Assembly: GCF_020567705.1 (NCBI RefSeq)
Contig: NZ_JAJDJU010000001.1
Span: 186,001 to 250,000, forward strand
Direction of reading: 5' to 3'
Source of the DNA: Acidocella sp. KAb 2-4
GTDB taxonomy: Bacteria > Pseudomonadota > Alphaproteobacteria > Acetobacterales > Acetobacteraceae
Length of the DNA: 64,000 nucleotides
Of the stretch, positions 7,926 to 17,598 are shown one piece after another. Under the pieces are notes generated by a model, which saw only the letters and a list, made by a program, of their open reading frames with translations, was not told where the DNA came from and made no database searches. The stretch's first letter is position 1; the number at the start of each line of letters is the position of its first letter. Position numbers and translations under genes: made by a program.

Positions 7926-9278
7926 TCAACCGGCGCGGCCGGGTAACCAGACGGTGAACACCGACCCCTTGCCCGGATCACTGTCGATCGCCAGCCGCCC
8001 GCGATGGCGGTTAATGACATGCTTGACGATGGCCAGCCCCAGCCCGGTGCCGCCGACGGCGCGTGAGCGGCCCTTATCCACCCGATAGAAACGCTCGGTC
8101 AGGCGCGGGATATGCTCGCGCGGAATGCCCGGCCCGTTATCGGCCACGCTCACGCTCACCCCGCCCGGCTCGAAGCGTGTATCCGGCGCCACGGTGGCGG
8201 ATAACCGCACCACCCCGCCCGGCTTGCCATATTTCAAAGCGTTATCGAGCAGATTGCTGAAGACCTGGGCGAGCTGGTCGGCATCAGCCGGGATTTTCGG
8301 CAAATCCGGCGGCACGTTCACCTCAAGTCGCGTGCCGCTGGCGCGCAGCAGCGGCTCCAGCCCGGCGGCGACACGCTCCAGCACCGGCGGCAGATGCACC
8401 AGCTCCTTCGGCGGCGAATGCTCCGAGATCTCGATGCGCGAGAGGCTGAGCAGATCGCCGATCAGGCGCTGCATCCGCGCCGCCTGCTCGGCCATGATGC
8501 CGAGGAAGCGCTGCTGCGCCTCCGGGTCGTCGGCGGCGGGGCCGCGCAGGGTCTCGATGAAGCCGGAGAGCGAGGCGAGCGGCGTGCGCAGCTCGTGGCT
8601 GGCATTGGCGATGAAATCGGCGCGCATCTTCTCCACCGCACGCTCATGCGTGCGGTCGCTCACCAGCAGATAAAGCGGCCCGGCGGCGGGAATCAGGGTG
8701 ACATGAAGATCGCGCGTGACCGGCGCCGCGAGCACGATCTCGCGCCGCACCGGCGCGTTGTCGCGGAGTGCCTCGGCCAGGGCGGCGCGCACATCCGGGT
8801 GGCGCAGCAGGGCCGCGATCTCGCCGCTGAAGGCGGTGGCGGCACTGGCGTTGCGCCACAGGATGTTGGCTTCGGCGTCTAGCTTCAGCAGCGGGTCGGG
8901 CAGACGCTCGACCAGCGCGCGGTCCTCGGCGGCGCTTTCCAGCTGACGCGCGCGCGAAAGCCGCTCGGCGCGGATCAGGCGGATCGCCTCCTCCCCCAGC
9001 TCGCGCATGCCGGGCACCAGCAGCGCCGGCTCATCGGGCAGGCTCTCCGGCGCGCGGCGAAGGGCGCGCAACAGCCTGGTCATCGCCTTAACGTCACGCC
9101 CGAGCAGGGCAGAAAACGCAACCGCCACGGCGGTGCATAGCCCCCAGGCCAGCAGCGCCGGCGCTGGCGCCAGCCGCCCGGCCAGCACCAGCGCGAGAAA
9201 AGCCAAACTGGGCACCAGCGCCAGCGCCACGAACAGGCTGGCCGCGGCGGAGCGGATGACGCCGGAGGCTCGTTCCAT
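7926..9278 (-). CDS. Sensor histidine kinase, PhoR-like
   Basis: 450 residues. Two membrane segments lie in residues 10-60 with almost no periplasmic loop, then a PAS-like region (about 120-210: LVERLPDPLLKLDAEANILWRN), a HisKA box with the phospho-acceptor His at about 228 (ANASHELRTPLASLSGF), and a HATPase domain with NLLDNALKYG, DNGPGIP, RFYRVDKGRSR and GGTGLGLAIVKH. This is the layout of PhoR. No phoB or other response regulator is next to it, so phosphate sensing is only a guess. It follows the LpoA-like lipoprotein gene by nine bases on the same strand and may share its mRNA. Confidence 0.85.
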   Translation of the reverse strand: MERASGVIRSAAASLFVALALVPSLAFLALVLAGRLAPAPALLAWGLCTAVAVAFSALLGRDVKAMTRLLRALRRAPESLPDEPALLVPGMRELGEEAIRLIRAERLSRARQLESAAEDRALVERLPDPLLKLDAEANILWRNASAATAFSGEIAALLRHPDVRAALAEALRDNAPVRREIVLAAPVTRDLHVTLIPAAGPLYLLVSDRTHERAVEKMRADFIANASHELRTPLASLSGFIETLRGPAADDPEAQQRFLGIMAEQAARMQRLIGDLLSLSRIEISEHSPPKELVHLPPVLERVAAGLEPLLRASGTRLEVNVPPDLPKIPADADQLAQVFSNLLDNALKYGKPGGVVRLSATVAPDTRFEPGGVSVSVADNGPGIPREHIPRLTERFYRVDKGRSRAVGGTGLGLAIVKHVINRHRGRLAIDSDPGKGSVFTVWLPGRAG

Positions 9279-9287
9279 TTTGGGCTG

Positions 9288-10592
9288 TCAGGGCTGGTTG
9301 AGGTTGGCCGGGCCGGGCGAGGTCATCACCGGCTGCCCCGGCTCGACCGAGAACACCGCGAGCCCGCGCGATACCGTGCCGTCTGGGTGCAGGGCGAGCA
9401 CGCCATCGGCGCCGGTGAAGCCGGCCGGGGCGGTGAGCACACTGCTCGTATACCCGCCCTGCCCCGCCGCCAGTTCGGCGATCGCGGCGGCGTCGAAGGC
9501 GACCTCGGCGATGGCCGGCGGCACCGCGCCATAGGCCGACTGGTATTTATTGGCGAAGGCGGTGCCAGCGGCGGGGTCGGCGGCGGCATACATGGCGCCG
9601 ATAAACACACTCTGATTGGCCATCTGCGGCGCCAGATTGGCCCATAGCGCCGGGCCGAGGAATTGCACCTGCGGCGGCGACACGTCGTAATACGGCAGGA
9701 AATTGGCCAGTTCGGCCAGGGTGTTGGCATCGGTCGCGCCGATGAACAGGGCGTTGAAGCTGGGCGGCGGCACTTGCTGGTGCTTGAGCGCGGCGGCCTT
9801 GGCCCTGCCCGCCGCGGTGCCGAGATCCTCGGCCCGCTTGATCTGGTTCATCAGCCCCTGGCCACGATCGGCGAAATCGGAGAGCTGCTCTACCGCCTGG
9901 TTCACGCCGGTGAACCCCGGCTCGTAGAAGGTGATCTGCGCGGCGGGCTCGCCCAGCTTGCTGGTTTCCGCGCTGATCGCGTCGCTGAGATGGTGGCCGA
10001 ATTCGGTGTCGGGCAGCAGCGCCGCGAGTTGGGTGCGCCCAGCATCCGCCGCCACCTGCAGCACACGCTCCACCTGTTGCGACGGGGTGATGCCCAGCGG
10101 CCACACGCCCGGCGCGGCGACGCTGCCATCATTGGTGAAGGCCAGCACATTCACGCCCGCCGCCTTGGCGATGGGAGCGACGGCCTGCGTTTCGCCCGAG
10201 GTGAGTGGGCCGATGATAATGCCATCGCCCGCCGCCAGCCCGGCTTGCGCGGCGGTGGCGGCGCCTTCGGGCGTGCCGCCCGTGTCGCGGATGTCCAGCC
10301 CCGGCCCGCCACTGGCCGGGAAGGCGAGCTTCGCCGCGTTCACCAGCGCCTGCCCCACCGGGGCGAGGCTGCCCGTGAGCGGCGCCAGCAGCAGCACATT
10401 GCCGCCGGTGCGGCCATAGCCAGAGGGCGCCGCCTGTGGCACCCCCGGCGGCGCCAGCAGCGCCGGAGCCCCGGCGCCCGATGAGAGGTACGGGACTTGA
10501 CCGGCGCAGCCGGCAAGCGCCAGCGTGCCGCCCAGGAGCAGAGATGAACGAAGAGACAACCCAAGGCGCGAATCAGGACGAGACAATTTCAC
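9288..10592 (-). CDS. Penicillin-binding-protein activator (LpoA-like) lipoprotein
   Basis: About 434 residues. A signal peptide ends in the lipobox LALAGC, so it is an outer-membrane or periplasmic lipoprotein. The remainder is a periplasmic-binding-protein type I fold (VLLLAPLTGSLAPVGQALVNAA, GPLTSGETQAVAPIAKAAGV, LAFTNDGSVAAPGVWPLGI), as in LpoA, which activates PBP1A, and in Leu/Ile/Val-type binding proteins. No ABC transporter genes are adjacent, which favours the PBP-activator reading. Start chosen at the GTG (10592), just after GGAGG and giving a compact n-region; an ATG at 10625 is possible. Either start overlaps the divergent rsmI head-to-head. Confidence 0.75.
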   Translation of the reverse strand: MKLSRPDSRLGLSLRSSLLLGGTLALAGCAGQVPYLSSGAGAPALLAPPGVPQAAPSGYGRTGGNVLLLAPLTGSLAPVGQALVNAAKLAFPASGGPGLDIRDTGGTPEGAATAAQAGLAAGDGIIIGPLTSGETQAVAPIAKAAGVNVLAFTNDGSVAAPGVWPLGITPSQQVERVLQVAADAGRTQLAALLPDTEFGHHLSDAISAETSKLGEPAAQITFYEPGFTGVNQAVEQLSDFADRGQGLMNQIKRAEDLGTAAGRAKAAALKHQQVPPPSFNALFIGATDANTLAELANFLPYYDVSPPQVQFLGPALWANLAPQMANQSVFIGAMYAAADPAAGTAFANKYQSAYGAVPPAIAEVAFDAAAIAELAAGQGGYTSSVLTAPAGFTGADGVLALHPDGTVSRGLAVFSVEPGQPVMTSPGPANLNQP

Positions 10593-11467
10593 GGCCCTCC
10601 GTGAGCGGGGATGATGCGGCTTCATGCCCCGCCCTTGTGCTGGTTTCCACCCCGATCGGCAACCTCCAGGATTTTTCGCCCCGCGCGCGTGACGCTTTGG
10701 CGCGGGCCGACGTGGTTTTGTGCGAGGATACCCGCACCAGCGCGGCGCTGTTGCGCGCACACGGCGTCACCACCCGCACCCAGGCGCTGCACGAACACAA
10801 CGAATCGGCGCGCATCCCGGCGCTGGTGGCGGCGATGCAAAGCGGCACCCGCTTCGCCCTGATCTCGGATGCGGGCACGCCGCTGGTTTCCGACCCCGGC
10901 TACCGGCTGGTGCGCGCGGCCATCGAGGCCGGGCTGAAAATCTCCGGTATTCCCGGCCCTAACGCGGCGCTGTTGGCGCTCACCCTCTCCGGCCTGCCGC
11001 CGCACCCCTATCTATTCAGCGGCTTCCTGCCGCCGAAATCCGCCGCCCGGCGCGCCGCCTTCACGGTTTTGCGCGGGGCGGAGCTGGCCGGGCTCTCGGC
11101 CACACATATCTTTTATGAAGCCCCGCACCGTCTGGCGGAATTCCTGGAAGATGCCGCCGCCGTGCTCGGCCCGCGCCCCGCCGCCGTATGCCGCGAGCTG
11201 ACCAAGCATTTCGAGGAGGTGCGCCGCGGCGGGCTGGACGAGCTGGCCGCGCATTACGCCGCCCATGCCGCGCGCGGGGAGATCTGCGTCGTCATCGGCC
11301 CCGCCCCGGCGGAGAGCGCCAGCGCCGACACGCTCGACACCGCCTTGCGCGCTGCGCTCGCCAGCATGTCGGTGAAAGACGCCGCCGCCGCCGTGGCCAC
11401 CGCCACCGGGCTGCCGAAAAAGCAGGTCTATGCCCGCGCCCTGCAACTCAGCCAAGGCGGGGAATGA
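10544..11467 (+). CDS. rsmI: 16S rRNA (cytidine1402-2'-O)-methyltransferase
   Basis: Tetrapyrrole-methylase-fold enzyme that 2'-O-methylates C1402 of 16S rRNA with SAM. Motifs: LVSTPIGNLQDFSPRA, CEDTRTSAALLRAHG, ALISDAGTPLVSDPGYRLV, GIPGPNAALLALTLSGLP, FSGFLPPK, FYEAPHRLAEFL and CRELTKHFEEV. The ATG at 10544 has AGGAG five bases upstream; this gives 307 residues with a leader of about 30 before the conserved start. The 5' end overlaps the divergent lipoprotein gene by about 49 bases. The 3' end overlaps the hydrolase gene by ATGA. Confidence 0.95.
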   Translation: MNEETTQGANQDETISRPSVSGDDAASCPALVLVSTPIGNLQDFSPRARDALARADVVLCEDTRTSAALLRAHGVTTRTQALHEHNESARIPALVAAMQSGTRFALISDAGTPLVSDPGYRLVRAAIEAGLKISGIPGPNAALLALTLSGLPPHPYLFSGFLPPKSAARRAAFTVLRGAELAGLSATHIFYEAPHRLAEFLEDAAAVLGPRPAAVCRELTKHFEEVRRGGLDELAAHYAAHAARGEICVVIGPAPAESASADTLDTALRAALASMSVKDAAAAVATATGLPKKQVYARALQLSQGGE

Positions 11468-12360
11468 GCGAGCCGATTGCGTTCGCCTGCCGCGATGGCG
11501 TGCGCCTGGGCGGGCATTGGTGGCCCCATGCCGGGGCCGAGTCGCGGGGCGTGGTCGTCATCAACGCCGCCACCGGCGTGCTGGCGCGCTATTATCACCG
11601 CTATGCCGCCTATCTCGCCGCGCATGGCTTCGATGCGCTGACCTATGATTACCGCGGGATCGGGGCCTCGCGCCCGGCCAGCCTGCGCGGCTGCGGCTAT
11701 CGCTGGCACGATTGGGGCACGCAGGATTTCGACGCCGCGCTGCGCACCGCCGCCGCCCGCGCCCCAGGGGCGGAATTGCTGGTGGTGGGGCACAGCATCG
11801 GCGGGTTTCTGCCAGGCTTCTCGCCCGAGGCCGGGCGCATCGCGCGCATCCTCAGCGTTGGCGGGCAATACGGCTACTGGAGCGATTACGCCGCCCCCCG
11901 GCGCGCGGCGATGATGCTGAAATGGAACCTCGCCATGCCGCTGCTCACCGCGCTGTATGGCTATTTCCCCGGTAAGCGGCTGGGCTGGCTGGAGGATCTG
12001 CCCGCCGGAGTGGTGCGCGACTGGAGCTTCCGCCGGGCGCGCATGGAACTGGCGCATGCGCCGCATGAGCGCGCGGACATCCTGGCGCGCTTCGCCGCCG
12101 TCACCGCGCCGATCCTGGCCGTCACCCTCACCGATGACGAATTCGCCACGCGCTCGGCCCTGGCGCGGGCGCTGCGCTATTACCGCAACGCCCCGCATGA
12201 GGTGGTGCGCCTGCATCCGGGCGATCTGGGGTATGACGCCATCGGCCATTTCGGCCTGTTCCACGCCCGCCACGCGGCGGATTTCTGGCCCGCCACACTG
12301 GCCTGGCTGCGCGGCGGCGAGGCGCCATGGCCGCACCGCCGCCTCGCGCTTCAGGGGTAG
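11464..12360 (+). CDS. Alpha/beta-fold hydrolase
   Basis: 298 residues. The beta-sheet core reads GVVVINAATGVLARYY, then LTYDYRGIGASRP, the nucleophile elbow GHSIGG, a late acid in TLTDDEFAT, and a candidate catalytic His in DAIGHFGLF. This is a serine hydrolase of the YheT/COG4757 predicted type; the substrate is unknown. The start codon overlaps the rsmI stop (ATGA), indicating coupling. The 3' end overlaps the convergent pdxH by ten bases. Confidence 0.8.
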   Translation: MSEPIAFACRDGVRLGGHWWPHAGAESRGVVVINAATGVLARYYHRYAAYLAAHGFDALTYDYRGIGASRPASLRGCGYRWHDWGTQDFDAALRTAAARAPGAELLVVGHSIGGFLPGFSPEAGRIARILSVGGQYGYWSDYAAPRRAAMMLKWNLAMPLLTALYGYFPGKRLGWLEDLPAGVVRDWSFRRARMELAHAPHERADILARFAAVTAPILAVTLTDDEFATRSALARALRYYRNAPHEVVRLHPGDLGYDAIGHFGLFHARHAADFWPATLAWLRGGEAPWPHRRLALQG

Positions 12361-12929
12361 AGCCGCCCGGTCTCCCAGCCGCTGGCGGTCTTGCTGAAGA
12401 TCAGCCGGTCATGCAGGCGGAAGTCGATGCCCTGCCAGAACTCGAAATAATCCGGCGCCAGCTTCCAGCCGGACCAGAATTCCGGGCGCGGCACCGGCTG
12501 GCCCTGAAAGCGCGCCTCGACCTCCCGCACCCGCGACTCGAAGGCCTCACGCGAGGCCAGCGGGCGGGATTGCTCCGACGCCCAGGCACCGATCTGGCTC
12601 ATGCGCGGGCGGCTGGCGAAATAAGCGTCGGCCTGGGCGTCGCTCACCTGGCTCACGATGCCCTCGATGCGCACCTGCCGGGCCAGGCTCTTCCAGTGGA
12701 ACAGCAGCGCCACCTGCGGATGGGCCTGCATGTCCCGCGCCTTGCGCGAGCCGAGATTGCCGTAAAACGAAAAGCCCGTCTCATCCCAGGACTTCATCAA
12801 CAGGATGCGCGCGGCCGGGCGGCCGTTCGCGCCCACCGTCGCCACTGTCATGGCGTTGGGGTCATTTGGCTCGCTGCCCTCGGCCGCGGCGAACCACTCG
12901 CCGAATTTCTTGAAGGGGGTCTCACTCAT
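12351..12929 (-). CDS. pdxH: Pyridoxamine 5'-phosphate oxidase
   Basis: FMN enzyme that oxidises pyridoxamine/pyridoxine 5'-phosphate to pyridoxal 5'-phosphate. 192 residues, slightly under the usual 215. Seen: MTVATVGANGRPAARILLMK, GFSFYGNLGSRKARDM (FMN/PLP-binding), FHWKSLARQVRIEG, and the C-terminal DRLIFSKTASGWETGRLYP, close to the family's 'R-L-x-P' end. GGAGG nine bases before the ATG at 12929 fixes the start. It is divergent from fabI across 97 bases. Confidence 0.96.
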   Translation of the reverse strand: MSETPFKKFGEWFAAAEGSEPNDPNAMTVATVGANGRPAARILLMKSWDETGFSFYGNLGSRKARDMQAHPQVALLFHWKSLARQVRIEGIVSQVSDAQADAYFASRPRMSQIGAWASEQSRPLASREAFESRVREVEARFQGQPVPRPEFWSGWKLAPDYFEFWQGIDFRLHDRLIFSKTASGWETGRLYP

Positions 12930-13026
12930 ACGCAACAGCCTCCGGAGTTCATCGACACTTGATCGGATGATATACTCTATGCCACCACCGGCCCTGAGAG
13001 ACGATAGCATCACGGAGAACACCCCC

Positions 13027-13869
13027 ATGCCGGACACCCAAGCCGAACTCGCCCCGCCGCGTGGCACGCTCATGGCCGGCAAGCGCGGGCTGATCATGGG
13101 CGTGGCGAATAACCGCTCGATCGCCTGGGCCATTGCCCAGGCCGTGGCCGCCCAGGGCGGCGAGGTCGCCTTCACCTATCAGGGCGAGGCGCTGGAGAAG
13201 CGCGTGCGCCCGCTCGCGCAATCCATCGGGTCGGATTTCCTGGTGCCGTGCGACGTGTCGGACGATGCCGCGATCGACGCCGCCTTCGACGCGCTAGCCC
13301 AGAAATGGGGCAAGATCGACTTCCTGGTGCATGCCATCGGCTTCGCCGATAAAAATTTCCTGCGCGGGCGCTATGCCGACACCCCGCGCGATGCGTTCCT
13401 GCAGGCGCTGGATATCTCCTGCTACTCCTTCAGCGCCGTCGCGCGCCGCGCCGCGGCGATGATGCCCGATGGCGGCTCGCTGCTCACCCTCACCTATCTG
13501 GGGGCCGAGCGCTGGATGCCGCATTACAACGTGATGGGCGTGGCCAAGGCGGCGCTGGAAGCCTCCGTGCGCTATCTGGCCGCCGATTTCGGCAAGGATA
13601 ATATCCGCGTCAACGGCATCTCGGCCGGGCCGATCAAGACCCTGGCCGCTAGTGGCATTGGCGATTTCAGCTACATCCTGAAATGGAACAAGTATAACTC
13701 GCCCATGCAGCGCAATGTGGAGCTGGAGGAAGTGGGCGGCGCCGGGCTGTATATGCTCTCCGACCTCTCGCGCGGCGTCTCCGGCGAGATCCACCACGTG
13801 GATTGCGGCTACCATATCGTCGGCATGAAGAACCCGGACGCGCCGGATCTCGCGATCGCGAGCGATTAA
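13027..13869 (+). CDS. fabI: Enoyl-[acyl-carrier-protein] reductase (NADH)
   Basis: Final reductive step of type II fatty-acid elongation. 280 residues of the FabI SDR family: the atypical cofactor loop GVANNRSIAWAIAQAV, LVHAIGFADK, the catalytic Tyr-x6-Lys (YNVMGVAK), SAGPIKTLAASGI and the C-terminal SGEIHHVDCGYHIVGM. The ATG at 13027 is preceded by GGAG at about ten bases; earlier in-frame Mets lie in the pdxH promoter region. aroC starts three bases after its stop, so the two are probably co-transcribed. Confidence 0.97.
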   Translation: MPDTQAELAPPRGTLMAGKRGLIMGVANNRSIAWAIAQAVAAQGGEVAFTYQGEALEKRVRPLAQSIGSDFLVPCDVSDDAAIDAAFDALAQKWGKIDFLVHAIGFADKNFLRGRYADTPRDAFLQALDISCYSFSAVARRAAAMMPDGGSLLTLTYLGAERWMPHYNVMGVAKAALEASVRYLAADFGKDNIRVNGISAGPIKTLAASGIGDFSYILKWNKYNSPMQRNVELEEVGGAGLYMLSDLSRGVSGEIHHVDCGYHIVGMKNPDAPDLAIASD

Positions 13870-13872
13870 CCC

Positions 13873-14949
13873 ATGTCGTTCAACACCTTCGGGCAGTTGT
13901 TCCGGGTCACCACCTGGGGCGAGAGCCATGGGCCGGCCATTGGCTGCGTGGTCGATGGCTGCCCGCCCGGCATCGCGCTGTCCGAAGCCGATATCCAGCC
14001 TTATCTCGACAAGCGCCGCCCCGGCACCTCGCGCTTCACAACCCAGCGCCAGGAGCCGGATCAGGTGAAGATCCTCTCCGGCGTGTATGAGGGGCGCACC
14101 ACCGGCACGCCGATTTCGCTGCTGATCGAGAACACCGACCAGCGCTCGAAGGATTACGCCAACATCGCCGCGCGCTACCGGCCCGGCCATGCCGATGTCG
14201 CCTATGACATGAAATACGGCCACCGCGACCCGCGCGGCGGCGGGCGCTCCAGCGCGCGCGAGACGGCGATGCGCGTGGCCGCCGGAGCCATTGCGCGCAA
14301 AGTGCTAGGGCCGCAAGTGGTGATCCGCGGCGCCATGACCGCGCTGGGCGCGCATGGCATTGACCGCGCGAATTGGGACTGGGCGGAGGTGGAGCGCAAC
14401 CCGTTCTTCTGCCCCGACGCTGCTGCCGCCGCCGCCTGGGAGGGCGAACTCGACGCCATCCGCAAGGCCGGTTCCTCGATCGGCGCGGTGCTGGAGGTGG
14501 TGGCCGAAGGCGTCACGCCAGGACTGGGCGCGCCGCTCTACGGCAAGCTCGATGCCGACATCGCCGCCGCGCTGATGAGCATCAACGCGGTGAAGGCGGT
14601 GGAGATCGGTGATGGGTTCGCCGCCGCCGCCCTGCGCGGCGAAGACAATGCCGATGAGATGCGGATGGAGAACGGGAAGATCAAATTCCTCTCCAACCAT
14701 GCCGGCGGCATCCTGGGCGGCATTGCCACCGGCCAGCCGATCGTGACCAGGTTTGCCGTAAAACCAACGAGTTCTATCCTCACCCCCAAGCAGAGCGTGA
14801 GCGCCGAGGGCGAGGATGTGGAGGTGATGACCAAGGGCCGGCACGACCCCTGCGTGGGCATCCGCGCCGTGCCGGTGGGCGAGGCCATGCTAGCCTGCGT
14901 GCTGGCCGACCATCTGCTCCGCCATCGCGGGCAGATCGGGTTAGGTTAG
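13873..14949 (+). CDS. aroC: Chorismate synthase
   Basis: Converts EPSP to chorismate, the last shikimate-pathway step, using reduced FMN. All signatures are present: [19 protein letters not shown] at the N-terminus, the middle [20 protein letters not shown], and [17 protein letters not shown] near the end. 358 residues, normal. It follows fabI with a three-base gap and ends just before a bidirectional terminator shared with the convergent Yip1 gene. Confidence 0.98.
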   Translation: MSFNTFGQLFRVTTWGESHGPAIGCVVDGCPPGIALSEADIQPYLDKRRPGTSRFTTQRQEPDQVKILSGVYEGRTTGTPISLLIENTDQRSKDYANIAARYRPGHADVAYDMKYGHRDPRGGGRSSARETAMRVAAGAIARKVLGPQVVIRGAMTALGAHGIDRANWDWAEVERNPFFCPDAAAAAAWEGELDAIRKAGSSIGAVLEVVAEGVTPGLGAPLYGKLDADIAAALMSINAVKAVEIGDGFAAAALRGEDNADEMRMENGKIKFLSNHAGGILGGIATGQPIVTRFAVKPTSSILTPKQSVSAEGEDVEVMTKGRHDPCVGIRAVPVGEAMLACVLADHLLRHRGQIGLG

Positions 14950-14951
14950 GC

Positions 14952-14980
14952 AAAAAAAGATCTGTTTTCGCAGCTTTTTT
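14952..14980. terminator. Bidirectional Rho-independent terminator between aroC and the Yip1 gene
   Basis: A run of seven A, G, two unpaired bases, CTG, a TTTTCG loop, CAG, C and six T form a stem-loop with A/T tails on both sides. It lies exactly between two convergent genes, so it can end transcription in either direction. This is the clearest intrinsic terminator in the window. Confidence 0.6.
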
Positions 14981-14993
14981 GAAAAAACCCAGG

Positions 14994-15557
14994 TTATAAA
15001 TGTGAGAGCTGGGCCGGGTCTGGGCCCAGCCCAAGCAGGATCGGCAGGGCGGTGAACATGCCCACCAGCACGCCGCTCACCGCCACGATCAGCGCCGCCC
15101 GCCAGCCGCTCACGGCCAGCCCGGCGCGCAGCGTGAACCAGCGATACCAGAGCAGATACAGCCCCGCGATGCCCAGTGTAACGTATTCGGCCTGAACCAT
15201 GCTCAGTCCAGCCTGAGCCAGAATCCCGCCAATGAAAGCGCCCACCACCATCACCGGCAGCAGCACCCAGAACGACCAGTTGAGCGCCGTGGCGGTACGC
15301 AGCCAGAGCGGCTCGCGCTGGTAGATGCGGGCAAACTCGTAGACCATCACCGGCAACACCAGCACCCCGCATAGCCGCGCGATGAAGCCCACCAGCGCCA
15401 CCCGCCAATTCCCCTGCAGCGCGGTCGCGGCCGCGCCGACGAGCGGAAACGCGATCAGCGGCGCCAGCGAGGCATAAAAATTCTCCACGCCGCCGCCAAA
15501 CTCACCGATGCCCCCGGCATCGCCCTTGGCCAGCCGCCACAAACCACGCAAAATCAT
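14994..15557 (-). CDS. Yip1-family integral membrane protein
   Basis: 187 residues with five hydrophobic segments: about 28-48 (SLAPLIAFPLVGAAATAL), 55-78, 95-120 (FWVLLPVMVVGAFIGGIL), 125-140 and 152-175. An N-terminal amphipathic part carries a Gly-rich stretch. The pattern matches small alphaproteobacterial Yip1-domain proteins of unknown function. The start codon overlaps the dapE stop (ATGA), so it is the distal gene of a dapD-dapE unit; any link to lysine or cell-wall synthesis is only positional. Confidence 0.6.
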   Translation of the reverse strand: MILRGLWRLAKGDAGGIGEFGGGVENFYASLAPLIAFPLVGAAATALQGNWRVALVGFIARLCGVLVLPVMVYEFARIYQREPLWLRTATALNWSFWVLLPVMVVGAFIGGILAQAGLSMVQAEYVTLGIAGLYLLWYRWFTLRAGLAVSGWRAALIVAVSGVLVGMFTALPILLGLGPDPAQLSHL

Positions 15558-16651
15558 CCGCAGAACGCCCCGATCAGCGCCTTATAAACCTCAGCCAGCT
15601 GGCGCAGATCGGCCAGCGGCACGGCCTCGTCCACCTTATGCATGGTCGCGCCGACCAGCCCGAACTCGGCCACCGGGCAATAGCGGGCGATGAACCGGGC
15701 ATCGGAGGTGCCGCCGCCCGTGTTCTGCTCGGGCGTCACGCCCGTAACCCGCGCGATCGCCCCGGTCAGCGCCGCGATCTCGGCCCCCGGCTGGGTCAGG
15801 AAGGCTTCACCGGAAATACTCACCTCCAGCTTGGCGTCCGGCGCTTGGCGGTCCAACACCTCGCGCAGCCTGGCGGTGAGCGAGGCGCCGGTGTGCAGGT
15901 CGTTGAAGCGGATATTCAGCTTGGCCGTGGCCAGGGCGGGGATCACATTGGTCGCCGGATTGCCGACATCGACCGAGGTGATCTGCAGCGAGGAGGGCTC
16001 GAAGAACGGCGTGCCCTCGTCGAGCCGCGTGGCGATCAGCTCGTTAAGCGCCGGGATCAGCTTATGCACGGCATTATCGGCCAAATGCGGATAGGCGGCA
16101 TGGCCCTGCCGCCCTGGCACCGCGATGCGCGCATTCATGCTGCCGCGGCGCCCCACTTTCACCACATCGCCCAGCCGCGCCCGGCTGGTCGGCTCGCCCA
16201 CCACACAAAAATCGGGGATCTTGCCATGCGCGGCCATCCAGTCCAGCACCCTCACGGTGCCATCCTTGGCCTCGCCCTCCTCATCGCCGGTGATCAGCAG
16301 CGAGACATGGCCCGGCATCTGCGAGGCGGCGGCGACAAAGGCGGCGATGCCGCCCTTCATGTCCACCGCGCCGCGCCCGAAGATCACGCCCTCGGCCTCA
16401 TCGGCCGCGAACGGGTCGTGCGACCAGCCCTCGCCGGGCGGCACCACATCAGTATGCCCGGCGAAGCACAAATGCCGCCCCGGCCCCGGCCGCTCTGCGA
16501 AAAAATTCTCGATCTCGCCGAAGCGCAGCCGGGTGACGGTGAACCCCAGCCCCTCCAGGGCACTGATCAGCACCGCCTGCGCGCCGCCATCCGCCGGAGT
16601 GACGGAATTGCAGCGCAGCAGCTCGCGGGTCAGGGCGGCGGGGTCGATCAC
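15554..16651 (-). CDS. dapE: Succinyl-diaminopimelate desuccinylase
   Basis: Zinc M20 amidohydrolase that releases succinate and LL-DAP in the lysine/peptidoglycan pathway. 365 residues. Metal and catalytic sites visible: [12 protein letters not shown] (His ligand), [14 protein letters not shown] (bridging Asp), ITGDEEGEA (general-base Glu and Glu ligand) and the C-terminal His in [15 protein letters not shown] start overlapping the dapD stop (GTGA). Confidence 0.96.
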   Translation of the reverse strand: MIDPAALTRELLRCNSVTPADGGAQAVLISALEGLGFTVTRLRFGEIENFFAERPGPGRHLCFAGHTDVVPPGEGWSHDPFAADEAEGVIFGRGAVDMKGGIAAFVAAASQMPGHVSLLITGDEEGEAKDGTVRVLDWMAAHGKIPDFCVVGEPTSRARLGDVVKVGRRGSMNARIAVPGRQGHAAYPHLADNAVHKLIPALNELIATRLDEGTPFFEPSSLQITSVDVGNPATNVIPALATAKLNIRFNDLHTGASLTARLREVLDRQAPDAKLEVSISGEAFLTQPGAEIAALTGAIARVTGVTPEQNTGGGTSDARFIARYCPVAEFGLVGATMHKVDEAVPLADLRQLAEVYKALIGAFCG

Positions 16652-17472
16652 GCGCGCAGCAGCTCGTTGATCGAGGTCTTGGAGCGCGTCTGCGCGTCCA
16701 CCCGCTTCACGATCACGGCACAGGCGAGGCTCGGGGCCTCGGGCGTCTTGCCGGGCAGCGTGCCGGGCACCACCACCGCATAGGGCGGCACCTTGCCGTA
16801 GAACACCTCGCCGGTCTCGCGGTCAACGATCTTGGTGGAGGCGCCGAGGAACACGCCCATGGAGAGCACCGCGCCGCGGCCGACGATCACGCCCTCGGCG
16901 ACCTCGGAGCGGGCGCCGATGAAGCAATCATCCTCGATGACGACCGGGTTGGCCTGCAACGGCTCCAGCACGCCGCCAATGCCGACGCCGCCGGAGATAT
17001 GGCAGTTTTTGCCCACCTGAGCGCAGGAACCAACGGTGGACCAGGTGTCGATCATCGTGCCCTCGCCGACATAGGCGCCGACATTCACGAAGCTCGGCAT
17101 CAGCACCACATTGGGGGCGATGAAGGCGGAGCGGCGCACCACCGCGCCCGGCACGGCGCGGATGCCCGCGGCGGCGAAGCGCTCTGCGCCCCAGCCCGTG
17201 AACTTCACCGGCACCTTGTCAAACACCGGGGCGCCGCCGGGGCCGTCCATCAGCGCGTTGGGGTTGAGGCGGAAGGAGAGCAGCACGGCCTGCTTCAGCC
17301 ACTGGTTCACCACCCAGCCGCCCTCGCCCGGCTCGGCCACGCGCGCCTTGCCCGAGTCGAGCAGCTCCAGCGCGGCGTCCACCGCGTCGCGGATCTCGCC
17401 GGTGGTGGCGGGGGAGATGTCGGCGCGCTTGTCCCAGGCGGCTTCGATGATGGTCTTGAGGTTGGTGGTCAT
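16648..17472 (-). CDS. dapD: 2,3,4,5-tetrahydropyridine-2,6-dicarboxylate N-succinyltransferase
   Basis: Succinylates tetrahydrodipicolinate in the DAP pathway, feeding dapE directly downstream. 274 residues, the exact family size. Left-handed beta-helix hexapeptide repeats run from about 110 to 230 ([46 protein letters not shown]). The ATG at 17472 begins the conserved N-terminal helix ([15 protein letters not shown]); an upstream Met adds twenty unrelated residues. Confidence 0.97.
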   Translation of the reverse strand: MTTNLKTIIEAAWDKRADISPATTGEIRDAVDAALELLDSGKARVAEPGEGGWVVNQWLKQAVLLSFRLNPNALMDGPGGAPVFDKVPVKFTGWGAERFAAAGIRAVPGAVVRRSAFIAPNVVLMPSFVNVGAYVGEGTMIDTWSTVGSCAQVGKNCHISGGVGIGGVLEPLQANPVVIEDDCFIGARSEVAEGVIVGRGAVLSMGVFLGASTKIVDRETGEVFYGKVPPYAVVVPGTLPGKTPEAPSLACAVIVKRVDAQTRSKTSINELLRA

Positions 17473-17502
17473 GTCTTTCCCGTACTGCGAATGTCGGGGC
17501 GG

Positions 17503-17532
17503 ACCATGAGGGCCAGCGGCGCGCAATGTCAA
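17503..17532 (-). promoter_or_regulatory. Candidate dapD promoter
   Basis: A perfect TTGACA (17527-17532, minus strand) is followed after 18 bases by CATGGT (17503-17508, three of six), about 30 bases before the dapD ATG. It would drive dapD-dapE-Yip1. Confidence 0.35.
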
Positions 17533-17598
17533 CGCGCCCGGCGCGGGCGCGGGAGCTGGTTAAGCTCCTGTTCAGCACCGGGCGGCTAGAATCGGGGC

